Below are positions 1-6,659 of a DNA stretch of 12,355 bases, in pieces (the stretch's first letter is position 1; each line of letters starts with the position of its first letter). The translations under genes were made by a program, and so were the position numbers. The notes beneath the pieces are model-generated. The model searched no databases. It saw only the letters and a program-made list of their open reading frames with translations, and was not told the origin of the DNA. Origin of the DNA: Firmicutes bacterium UBA5454 (GTDB lineage: Bacteria; Bacillota; Clostridia; Caldicoprobacterales; DTU083); the NCBI GenBank assembly GCA_002426555.1, contig DIQU01000036.1, forward strand, positions 1,267-13,621. The letters are read 5' to 3'.

Positions 1-1
1 G

Positions 2-2188
2 TTGTACTCATTTAACAAGTACACAGGTGATATCATAAGCTCACTTGACATAGTTGGCGATCAACGGTCTTCAATCGCCTATGATTCAGCCAGTGGTAAA
101 ATATACTTTACTACCAAGTGCGGATATCTATACAGCGCCAATGTGGACGGTGCAACAGGTGATCTGTCAGGACTCAAAGGTGTGAATCACAATGCACAAA
201 CCACCAGTATGCCACTGGTTTACAAAGGTAAAGTATACTTTGGAACTGGAAGCGGCATGACACCTACAGGAACCGCAGGAAGTTTCGCTGCGGCTGATGC
301 CAACACTCTTGAACTGTTGTACCATAAGGATCTCTTAGGATATCCACAGTGTTCGATGCTCATGACGACAGCATACGAGGTATCAACAGGGTATATCTAC
401 TTATACTCTACCTACAATGCGAAACCAGGCGGCATCACGATGATAAAAGTAGATCCTTCAAAGAACACTGCAGATGGTGCAGAGGTTATAGAGCTTTATG
501 ATGCGGCAGGATTCCAGCAGTATTGCATCTCCAGCCTGATCTGCGGGCCGGATGGTACTCTATATTACAAAAACGATTCCGCCAATGTTCTGGCGGTAGG
601 AGTTCCACAGGCGGAAGGCGTAATGAAGCTCATCGATGCCATAGGCATAGTAACGCTGGATTCAGATGACGCTGTCACTATCGCTCGTAATGCCTATAAT
701 GCTCTGCCTGAAGATGAAAAACAAAACGTCACCAATTACAGTGCTCTAATTGCAGCAGAAACCGTGTTAAACGACTTGAAGACGGTAGATGCAGTTGAAA
801 TGCTGATTGATAGTATTGATGTGGTAAAACCGAGCAGTGAACGCACCATCACCGCTGCAAGGGTGGCTTACGACGGGCTGACAGTTGAACAAAAGGCAAA
901 GGTTTCAAATTATGCTGCTTTGACTAAAGCTGAAGTGGATTACAAGGCGATCATAGATAAGATTGACAATGTGAAGTCGCTTATAAACGCCATTGGCACA
1001 GTGAAATATGATAAAGGGACAAAGGAAGGAATTAACGCCGCAAGAACAGCTTATGACAACCTCTCATCTGAAGAAGCCGTTTATATAACTAACTATGCCA
1101 TGTTGACATCAGCTGAAAAAACGTATTCACAGCTGGGGAATGCACAGGAGGTTGTTGATTTAATCAGTATAATCGGTGAGGTCACTGAGGACAGCGAAGA
1201 CGCTATCAATTCAGCGCGCAAGACATACAACGCTCTTTCAACTGAAGAGAAAACACTGGTTAGCAACTATTCCACACTGACTGCTGCAGAACGAAAATTT
1301 GCTGCACTAGACACAGATGATAATACACCGGATCCTGAACCTAGGGGCAATACTAAATCCATTAATGATGATCCCGAGGATAATATGAAAGTCATAGGCG
1401 ATGGTGATACCAGGGTGGTTATCGGCGATGTTACCTACATGGTAGATGCACCTGCTGCAGGACTGATGGAAACCATTGATTCACTTATAAAAGCTGAAAA
1501 CCCGGATAGACAGGATATCATTGATTTATACAAACTATACGCTGGAATGAATGACGATATGAAAGCCCAGGTGTTCAATTACGATGATCTGGAAGCCCTT
1601 ACCAACAAGCTTGCTGTGGAGAATCACAAAGACTCTGCTACTGGTATGCAGGTTGAAGGGCTTGACTGGCATATTCAAATGCTTGTAGAGGAAGCTGCCA
1701 GCGGCGATATATACAATACAGTAGCTGGAAGTATCGGTAATAACGAGATAATCAAGCTATGGAACATCAGCTTTATTGATCTGCTGACAGATGAAGAATT
1801 TCAACCTGCCGGTGCGGTAAGGATCAAAGTGCCGGGTATAGACCTTTCCGGCTATGAAGAGATCCGCATTGCCCATTATAGAAACGACGGCCGCATTGAA
1901 TATTACGACTGCAAGGTCGAGGATGGTTATCTGATATGGGAAAGTGAGAACTTCTCCTACTATGCACTAATTGGTGGCAGCGGTGAAGCTATAGCAGTGC
2001 TTGATGAAGAAGATATTGGGGATGCAGAAAATGCAGAAGATACTTTAGCTGAACTTGGTGGCACTGCACAGAAGCCTGAAACATCATTGCTGTGGCTGTG
2101 GATACTCCTTGGCTGCATAGGCATAGCGGTACTCATCGTTGTTGTTATTGTGATCCTTAAACAGAAAAAAGAGAGCCCAGAAGTATGA
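2..2188 (+). CDS. Large membrane-anchored surface protein, C-terminal part (PQQ-like propeller plus helical repeats), 5' truncated by window
   Basis: The frame is open to the left edge, so the real start lies upstream; the first codon here (TTG) is not a convincing start. The visible 728 residues fall into parts. About 1-203 has short beta-strand pairs such as SGKIYFTT, GKVYFGTG and DGTLYYKN, typical of PQQ-like propeller blades. About 207-436 is four tandem helical repeats. About 437-465 is an acidic linker. About 485-540 is a divergent fifth helical unit. About 549-658 is a beta-rich domain ending FSYYALIG, a pattern seen in Clostridia surface proteins. One membrane helix (about 696-719) is followed by a short KQKK tail, so the bulk should face outside the cell. 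It lies 106 bp upstream of an ECF importer, which suggests a surface capture or binding role. No catalytic motif is recognisable. The family assignment by repeat pattern is fair; the ligand is unknown. Confidence 0.8.
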   Translation: MYSFNKYTGDIISSLDIVGDQRSSIAYDSASGKIYFTTKCGYLYSANVDGATGDLSGLKGVNHNAQTTSMPLVYKGKVYFGTGSGMTPTGTAGSFAAADANTLELLYHKDLLGYPQCSMLMTTAYEVSTGYIYLYSTYNAKPGGITMIKVDPSKNTADGAEVIELYDAAGFQQYCISSLICGPDGTLYYKNDSANVLAVGVPQAEGVMKLIDAIGIVTLDSDDAVTIARNAYNALPEDEKQNVTNYSALIAAETVLNDLKTVDAVEMLIDSIDVVKPSSERTITAARVAYDGLTVEQKAKVSNYAALTKAEVDYKAIIDKIDNVKSLINAIGTVKYDKGTKEGINAARTAYDNLSSEEAVYITNYAMLTSAEKTYSQLGNAQEVVDLISIIGEVTEDSEDAINSARKTYNALSTEEKTLVSNYSTLTAAERKFAALDTDDNTPDPEPRGNTKSINDDPEDNMKVIGDGDTRVVIGDVTYMVDAPAAGLMETIDSLIKAENPDRQDIIDLYKLYAGMNDDMKAQVFNYDDLEALTNKLAVENHKDSATGMQVEGLDWHIQMLVEEAASGDIYNTVAGSIGNNEIIKLWNISFIDLLTDEEFQPAGAVRIKVPGIDLSGYEEIRIAHYRNDGRIEYYDCKVEDGYLIWESENFSYYALIGGSGEAIAVLDEEDIGDAENAEDTLAELGGTAQKPETSLLWLWILLGCIGIAVLIVVVIVILKQKKESPEV
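620..1309 (+). repeat. Four tandem ~57-60 residue helical repeats inside the surface protein
   Basis: The repeats begin near residues 207, 263, 324 and 383 of the visible protein (bases 620, 788, 971 and 1148). Each follows the pattern LI-x-x-IG-x-V, then A-x-x-AY-x-x-L, then V/I-x-NY-x-x-L-x-x-AE, which suggests a small three-helix module. They diverge at DNA level, so they look old rather than freshly amplified. A fifth, weaker copy with VFNYDDLEAL lies at about residues 485-540 after an acidic linker. Similar repeats occur in many Clostridia surface proteins as stalks or spacers; I know no established ligand for them. Confidence 0.8.
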
Positions 2189-2225
2189 TATCTGAGCACA
2201 AAGAAATAACAAGGAACATGAAATC

Positions 2226-2294
2226 ATGAAGCTGCGAAGGGCGGAAATTCCTTACCGCCCTTCGCCGATTCATATGGTTTTAAGGAAAATATAA
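2226..2294 (+). CDS. Possible 22-codon leader ORF abutting ecfT
   Basis: An ATG at 2226 opens a frame that begins MKLRR, ends VLRKI and stops at TAA 2292-2294, directly against the ATG of the EcfT-like gene at 2295. AAGGAA at 2211-2216 sits 9 bases upstream, a usable ribosome site. The predicted peptide is short, basic and proline-containing, and its coding stretch contains the hairpin at 2234-2265. It could couple translation into the transporter genes, or it could be chance, since a short open frame in a 106-bp gap is not rare. There is no homology argument. Confidence 0.25.
   Translation: MKLRRAEIPYRPSPIHMVLRKI
2234..2265 (+). promoter_or_regulatory. Perfect 11-bp inverted repeat between surface-protein gene and ECF genes
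   Basis: Arms GCGAAGGGCGG (2234-2244) and CCGCCCTTCGC (2255-2265) are perfectly complementary with a 10-base loop, giving a GC-rich stem. No U-run follows at once; the nearest is TTTT at 2278-2281. It is therefore not a textbook terminator. It may be a weak terminator or attenuator, or an RNA-stability or processing stem that lets the upstream surface gene and downstream transporter be expressed at different levels. Confidence 0.6.
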
Positions 2295-3182
2295 ATGGAT
2301 GATGCTTTTTCGGGATACCATCCCGCCGTTAACTTCATATTTTTCATTGGCGCAATTGTATTCGGGATGTTTTTTACACATTCCGCTTTTCTGTGCGCCT
2401 CGGTATTTACTTCGATGCTTTATTACCTGTTGCTGATGGGAAGAAAAGGTATAAAGCTGCTTTGCACCATGCTGATGTTGTTCTTTGCCTTATCCTTCAT
2501 AAACCCTTTACTGAATACGCAAGGCGATACCGTATTGTTTACATATATAGGTGAGAGACCTTTCACGCTGGAAGCTCTGATGTACGGCTTTGTAACTGGT
2601 GGCATGTTTGTAAGCGTACTGCTATGGTTCGCCTGCTATAACTGCATTATGACCAGCGATAAATTCATATATCTATTCGGCTGGTGCATACCAACCATAT
2701 CTCTGCTTTTATCAATGGTGCTTAGGATGGTACCGAATTTTAAAGTAAAGATCATGACCATCGCAGGAGCGAGAAAGTGCGTTGGCAAGGCTCCTGTCAA
2801 CGGAGATAAAAAAGAAAAGCTGCAAAACAGCATGGATATGCTTTCTGTGCTGACTTCATGGGCCTTGGAGGGAGCGGTTGTCACCGCAGATTCCATGAGA
2901 AGCCGCGGCTATGGCAGCGGTAAGCAGAGCAATTTCTCCATATACCGTCCAAGTGTGCGGGACATGGCAGCAGGCATCATTATGCTTTTCTGTATTGTAC
3001 TCACGATAATATGTGCTGCCCTTGGTGGGATGGAGGTTGCGTACTTCCCTGTATTTATCCTGCCAGAAGCAAACATCATCACTATACTTGGAGTCATTGG
3101 GTATACAGCGTTTTTACTGTTGCCCTCGATAATACATATTTGGGAGGAAGCCACTTGGAACATTTTAAGATCGAGAATCTGA
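2295..3182 (+). CDS. ecfT: ECF transporter transmembrane T component (first copy)
   Basis: Predicted integral membrane scaffold of an energy-coupling factor importer, which joins the ATPases to a substrate-binding S subunit. The 295 residues hold several hydrophobic helices: about 12-48, 53-72, 97-117, 126-146, 225-243 and 261-282. Between the fourth and fifth lies a long cytosolic stretch with the two short Arg motifs used to dock on the ATPases: AGARK near 157-161 and SMRSRGYG at 200-207. ATG 2295 has AAGGAA at 2282-2287. The 3' end overlaps the ATPase gene by 28 bp, so the two are surely cotranscribed and probably translationally coupled. It is clearly paralogous to the T protein at 5562-6467: both share YHPA-x-NFIFF, LRMVP, SMRSRG and FSIYR. 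The family is well supported; the substrate is not. Confidence 0.9.
   Translation: MDDAFSGYHPAVNFIFFIGAIVFGMFFTHSAFLCASVFTSMLYYLLLMGRKGIKLLCTMLMLFFALSFINPLLNTQGDTVLFTYIGERPFTLEALMYGFVTGGMFVSVLLWFACYNCIMTSDKFIYLFGWCIPTISLLLSMVLRMVPNFKVKIMTIAGARKCVGKAPVNGDKKEKLQNSMDMLSVLTSWALEGAVVTADSMRSRGYGSGKQSNFSIYRPSVRDMAAGIIMLFCIVLTIICAALGGMEVAYFPVFILPEANIITILGVIGYTAFLLLPSIIHIWEEATWNILRSRI
3142..3148 (+). promoter_or_regulatory. Ribosome binding site selecting the TTG start at 3155
   Basis: GGGAGGA lies 6 bases before TTG 3155, inside the end of the preceding gene. The frame runs open further upstream to 3011, but that extension overlaps the first T gene by 172 bp, has no ABC-like sequence and lacks such a site. 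Starting at TTG gives (M)EHFKIENLTFSYPG, the normal beginning of an ECF ATPase. Confidence 0.8.
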
Positions 3183-4834
3183 CGTTTTCCTATCCGGGCA
3201 CGGAAAAGAAAGCTCTGAACGATATAAGTTTGAAAATAGAACGAGGTCAGTATGTCACCCTGTGTGGCAAAAGCGGAAGCGGTAAGACCACGCTTTTACG
3301 GCACTTCAAAACTGTACTTACGCCTCACGGAGAAAGAAACGGAAATGTTTATTTTGAAGGCAAGCCTTTGTCTGAGGTGTCCATGCGGGATCAAAGTGCA
3401 AAAATAGCTTATGTTATGCAGAATCCAGACAGCCAGATTGTGACGGATAAGGTTTGGCATGAGCTGGCATTCGGCTTGGAGAGCCTTGGTTGTGACCAGC
3501 GCACTATGCGCCTTCGCGTTGCTGAAATGGCCAGCTATTTTGGCATACAGAATTGGTTTCACAGGAATGTTGCTGAGCTTTCCGGCGGTCAAAAGCAGCT
3601 TTTGAATCTCGCTTCCATAATGGCCATGCAGCCTACTGTTCTTATACTCGACGAACCCACCAGCCAGCTTGATCCCATAGCAGCAGCGGATTTTCTTAAC
3701 ACTGTACGAAAGATTAATTTGGAGCTTGGTACGACGGTTATACTCTCAGAGCACCGCTTGGAGGAAGTATTTCCTTCAGCTGACAGGGTGCTTGTAATGG
3801 ATGGAGGTCATATCGCAGCTGACGCCACGCCCAGGAGCGTAGGTGATATACTGAAAGAGCAGGACAGCGATATGTTTGCGGCACTGCCAACACCCATACA
3901 GATATATTACGCAACGGAGAGTACGTTTGCCTGCCCGCTAACCATACGGGAAGGCAGAAGCTGGCTTTCAAAGGAGCTTACAGACAGAGAGATCAAAATC
4001 ACTAGTCTGCCGGGAGAAACTGAATATGAGGAGCCTGATCCAGATAAGACAGCTGTTGAACTGAAAGAGATCTGGTTCCGGTATGAGAGGGATTTGCCGG
4101 ACGTGTTGAAGGGCGTAGATCTGAAAATACCCAATGGCAGCCTTTCTGCAGTTGCAGGGGGTAACGGCACTGGTAAATCCACCATGCTTAAGGCTATATG
4201 CGGTGTGGTAAAGCCATACAGGGGAAAGATATTAATAAATGGTAAACGCCTTGATAAATATAAGCAAAATGAGCTGTTTCGCGGCTGCCTTGCCATGCTT
4301 CCGCAGGATCCACAGAGCTTGTTTGTCAAAAAGACAGTTAAAGAAGATCTGTATGAAATGCTTTCCGGTCAATGGCTCACGAAGGAAGAGAAGGGAAAAC
4401 TGGTATCAGAAGTTGCGGATATCTGTGAGGTAACGGCTTTTTTCTCTTCCCATCCATATGACCTTTCGGGTGGCGAACAGCAGCGCACAGCCCTGGCTAA
4501 AGTGCTTTTGTGCAAGCCGGAGATATTACTGTTGGATGAGCCTACAAAGGGGATAGACAGTTTTTTTAAGATTAAGCTGTCAAGGATATTGAAACGTTTG
4601 AACGGAAAAGGTGTAACCATCATTATGGTATCCCACGACGTGGAGTTTTGTGCCAAATATGCGGATAATGTGTCCATGTTCTTTGACGGAAGTGTGATAA
4701 CAACTAACACGCCAGGGCGCTTCTTCTCACAGAATAGTTTCTATACAACCGCCGCTAATCGCATGAGCAGACATATATTTGAAAACGCAGTGACAAACGA
4801 GGATGTGATAGAGCTGTGCAGACTGAACAAATAA
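3155..4834 (+). CDS. Fused double ATP-binding protein of an ECF transporter (two ABC domains)
   Basis: Powers import by ATP hydrolysis on the cytosolic face. From TTG 3155 the protein has 559 residues and carries two complete ABC ATPase domains, so it stands in for separate EcfA1 and EcfA2 (compare the YkoD type). Domain 1 has Walker A GKSGSGKT (38-45), Q-loop Gln89, signature LSGGQ (142-146), Walker B VLILDE (162-167) and switch His200. Domain 2 has Walker A GGNGTGKS (335-342), Q-loop Gln384, LSGGE (437-441), ILLLDE (457-462) and His494. A linker of about 80 residues (220-300) joins them. All key residues are present, so both sites should be active. It overlaps the genes on each side, by 28 bp and 19 bp. 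Confidence in function is high; the start relies on TTG with a good ribosome site. Confidence 0.93.
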   Translation: MEHFKIENLTFSYPGTEKKALNDISLKIERGQYVTLCGKSGSGKTTLLRHFKTVLTPHGERNGNVYFEGKPLSEVSMRDQSAKIAYVMQNPDSQIVTDKVWHELAFGLESLGCDQRTMRLRVAEMASYFGIQNWFHRNVAELSGGQKQLLNLASIMAMQPTVLILDEPTSQLDPIAAADFLNTVRKINLELGTTVILSEHRLEEVFPSADRVLVMDGGHIAADATPRSVGDILKEQDSDMFAALPTPIQIYYATESTFACPLTIREGRSWLSKELTDREIKITSLPGETEYEEPDPDKTAVELKEIWFRYERDLPDVLKGVDLKIPNGSLSAVAGGNGTGKSTMLKAICGVVKPYRGKILINGKRLDKYKQNELFRGCLAMLPQDPQSLFVKKTVKEDLYEMLSGQWLTKEEKGKLVSEVADICEVTAFFSSHPYDLSGGEQQRTALAKVLLCKPEILLLDEPTKGIDSFFKIKLSRILKRLNGKGVTIIMVSHDVEFCAKYADNVSMFFDGSVITTNTPGRFFSQNSFYTTAANRMSRHIFENAVTNEDVIELCRLNK

Positions 4835-5559
4835 CGGAAACACAAAAGGAAAACAAAAAGCAAAGTACTTGGCGCACGGCAGTCTCTGCGCTTCTGATAT
4901 TCATAGCTGTACCTGCCACAATATATTTGGGATGGAAGTTTGCGGACAGACAGCATTATATTGTGAGCCTTCTTATCATCTTGTACAGTATGGTTCCATT
5001 CTTTTTGATGTACGAGAAACGTAAGCCTCAGGCAAGGGAGCTGGTAGTTATTGCTGTGATGTGTGCCATAGCCGTGGTGTCGAGGGCTGCATTCATATGG
5101 GCACCCCACTTCAAACCTATGACGGCTATTGTTATGATAACAGGAATAGCATTTGGTGCAACAGCGGGTTTTCTCACCGGAGCCGTGTCTGGTTTTGTTT
5201 CCAATTTCATATTCGGGCAGGGAGTATGGACTCCCTGGCAGATGTTTGCCGCCGGTATTGCAGGATTTCTGGCTGGTATACTAATGCACAAAGGCATATT
5301 AAAAAAGAAGCGCTTGCACCTTTGTATATTTGGCGGGCTTACCGTGATGCTCATTGTTGGACCTCTGTTGGACACTAGTGCGTTGTTCACCATGGCATCC
5401 GGGATCTCATGGGAAAGTGCAAGACTTATATACCTTTCAGGGCTTCCTGTGAACGCCATACATGCAACGGCGACTGTACTGACGCTGTTCTTCTTCTCAA
5501 AGCCTATGCTGGAGAAACTCGACAGAATTAAGCTGAAATATGGCATGATGGGGGATTAA
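4816..5559 (+). CDS. ECF transporter S component-like membrane protein (substrate-specificity subunit)
   Basis: Predicted substrate-binding integral membrane subunit of the ECF importer. The 247 residues have a polar N-terminus (1-18), then hydrophobic segments near 20-40, 48-66, 76-95, 103-127, 141-157, 168-190 and 205-228. Typical S components have six helices and about 170-210 residues, so this one seems to have an N-terminal extra segment. The conserved-looking core is GIAFGATAGFLTGAVSGF (110-127) followed by FGQGVWTPWQMFAAG (133-147), a glycine-rich motif seen in several vitamin-type S families. GTG 4816 overlaps the ATPase stop by 19 bp; GAGG at 4799-4802 is a weak site 13 bases away, so translation may depend on coupling. 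No binding motif identifies the vitamin. Context rather than sequence makes it an S subunit. Confidence 0.8.
   Translation: MQTEQITETQKENKKQSTWRTAVSALLIFIAVPATIYLGWKFADRQHYIVSLLIILYSMVPFFLMYEKRKPQARELVVIAVMCAIAVVSRAAFIWAPHFKPMTAIVMITGIAFGATAGFLTGAVSGFVSNFIFGQGVWTPWQMFAAGIAGFLAGILMHKGILKKKRLHLCIFGGLTVMLIVGPLLDTSALFTMASGISWESARLIYLSGLPVNAIHATATVLTLFFFSKPMLEKLDRIKLKYGMMGD
5550..5555 (+). promoter_or_regulatory. Ribosome binding site selecting the TTG start at 5562
   Basis: GGGGGA overlaps the last codons of the S-component gene and lies 6 bases before TTG 5562. Alignment of the resulting start (M)RFDSYHPAINFIFF with SGYHPAVNFIFF in the first T protein confirms that translation begins here and not at a later ATG. 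Confidence 0.75.
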
Positions 5560-5561
5560 CA

Positions 5562-6467
5562 TTGAGATTTGATTCATATCATCCAGCAATAAATTTCATA
5601 TTCTTTGCAGCAGTTATAACTGCCGCAATAACATTCGACCAGCCGATGTTTCTGGCTGTTTCATATATCTGTCCTTTCATTTATTCCATTGCCCTAAATG
5701 GTAGAAGATCTGCTATTTTTAACACCGTGCTCATACCGCTTGTCGCGCTGTTTGCGTTTTATTACTCATCCTACAACCACTTTGGCGTAACGAACCTTGC
5801 TGTTAATTTCATTGGCAACCAAATTACGCTGGAATCTTTTGTATTTGGTTTCGTCATAGGGATAAAAACAGCATCTGTACTCATGTGGTTCTCTTGCGTA
5901 CATAATGTGATATCAAGCGACAAGGTGATCTATCTGCTTGGCAGGGCGTTTCCCAAGCTGTCGCTGTTCCTTTCAATACTTCTGCGTATGGTGCCTCGTA
6001 TAAAAGCATATGCAAAAAAGGTTAATACTGCACAAAAATGTATTAGGAAAGGAATGAACCAGGGGAATATTTTTAGGCGGATTTATAATTTTTTCCGCAT
6101 ACAGTCAATAGTGGTCACTTGGGTACTTGAAAGCTTTGTTACAACTTCAGACTCCATGCGCAGCCGCGGCTGCTCCCTAAGAGGTCGCACGGCGTTTTCC
6201 ATATACCGCTTCGATAATCGTGACAGGAGCTTCGTGATAGTTCTGTTTTTCTGCTTTACTGTGCTTGTAATGGGGATTCTTCTTGATCAAACGCATATTC
6301 TGTATAATCCGGAAATCATCCTGAACAGGATAACGCCTCTATCATATGTGTTCTTAGCCACATATGTCTTTCTATGCCTGCTGCCGCTGGGTTTACAGAT
6401 TGCAGGTGAATACAGGTTCAAAAGGCTTATGCTTATGACAGCTGATTTTTCATCCGAGCAGCTCTGA
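5562..6467 (+). CDS. ecfT: ECF transporter transmembrane T component (second, divergent copy)
   Basis: A second predicted EcfT scaffold in the same operon, 301 residues from TTG 5562, two bases after the S-gene stop. Hydrophobic helices lie near 11-45, 54-70, 93-114, 122-142, 222-241 and 259-281, with a basic cytosolic stretch between. The docking motifs are AQKCIRK near 157-163 and SMRSRGCS at 198-205. It keeps the shared landmarks YHPAINFIFF, SSDKVIYLLG, LRMVP and FSIYR, but differs from the first copy over most other positions, so it is an old duplication rather than a recent copy. With only one double ATPase and one S protein in the operon, the two T proteins may form a heteromeric scaffold or serve alternative complexes. 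It ends the operon; no clear terminator follows. Confidence 0.9.
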   Translation: MRFDSYHPAINFIFFAAVITAAITFDQPMFLAVSYICPFIYSIALNGRRSAIFNTVLIPLVALFAFYYSSYNHFGVTNLAVNFIGNQITLESFVFGFVIGIKTASVLMWFSCVHNVISSDKVIYLLGRAFPKLSLFLSILLRMVPRIKAYAKKVNTAQKCIRKGMNQGNIFRRIYNFFRIQSIVVTWVLESFVTTSDSMRSRGCSLRGRTAFSIYRFDNRDRSFVIVLFFCFTVLVMGILLDQTHILYNPEIILNRITPLSYVFLATYVFLCLLPLGLQIAGEYRFKRLMLMTADFSSEQL

Positions 6468-6504
6468 CACCCAGGTGCATTATGACTACTTATTTGGACT
6501 TGAC

Positions 6505-6533
6505 TTGAATAGTTTGGGCATGCAGAATATACT
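6505..6533 (+). promoter_or_regulatory. Candidate sigma-A promoter upstream of the GerMN lipoprotein gene
   Basis: TTGAAT (6505-6510), a 17-base spacer, and TATACT (6528-6533) match the vegetative consensus at 4 and 5 of 6 positions. Transcription would start near 6540, giving a leader of about 120 bases before ATG 6660. The 192-bp gap 6468-6659 holds no terminator I can support for the ECF operon, so some readthrough is possible. Confidence 0.5.
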
Positions 6534-6570
6534 TTGTAGAGCACATCGCTTCGATATGAGGGATAATTAC

Positions 6571-6610
6571 AAGAAATCTATTAATTTCTTCAGCTTGCTT
6601 TGCATATAAT
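6571..6610 (+). promoter_or_regulatory. Inverted repeat next to a perfect TATAAT box
   Basis: AAGAAAT (6571-6577) and ATTTCTT (6584-6590) form a perfect 7-bp inverted repeat with a 6-base centre. A perfect TATAAT lies at 6605-6610, and the weak -35 candidate TTAATT (6581-6586, 18-base spacer) sits inside the repeat. This layout would suit an operator that blocks a second promoter for the lipoprotein gene. A/T-rich repeats of this size arise by chance, so it stays tentative. Confidence 0.3.
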
Positions 6611-6659
6611 AAACATGAAGCATTATACCTTGACACCTTGGAAGGAGGTGCTGCTGATT

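Noticed and set aside
2072..2086. KPETS just before the C-terminal membrane helix as a sortase LPxTG-like signal
   Set aside because: It lacks the Leu-Pro and Gly of known sortase motifs, and the tail fits a plain membrane anchor; only the layout is similar.
2189..2294. Vitamin riboswitch upstream of the ECF genes
   Set aside because: The gap is only 106 bases and shows no cobalamin, TPP or FMN riboswitch core; it is better explained by a simple hairpin.
3011..3154. N-terminal extension of the double ATPase from an upstream start
   Set aside because: It overlaps the first T gene in another frame, encodes no ABC-like sequence and lacks a ribosome site; TTG 3155 has both.
5028..5546. Long reverse-strand open frame inside the S-component gene
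   Set aside because: It is the antisense of a well-supported membrane protein gene, with no ribosome site or recognisable family pattern.
6468..6480. CACC-CA-GGTG inverted repeat after the second T gene as a terminator
   Set aside because: A 2-base loop and no following T-run make it untenable.
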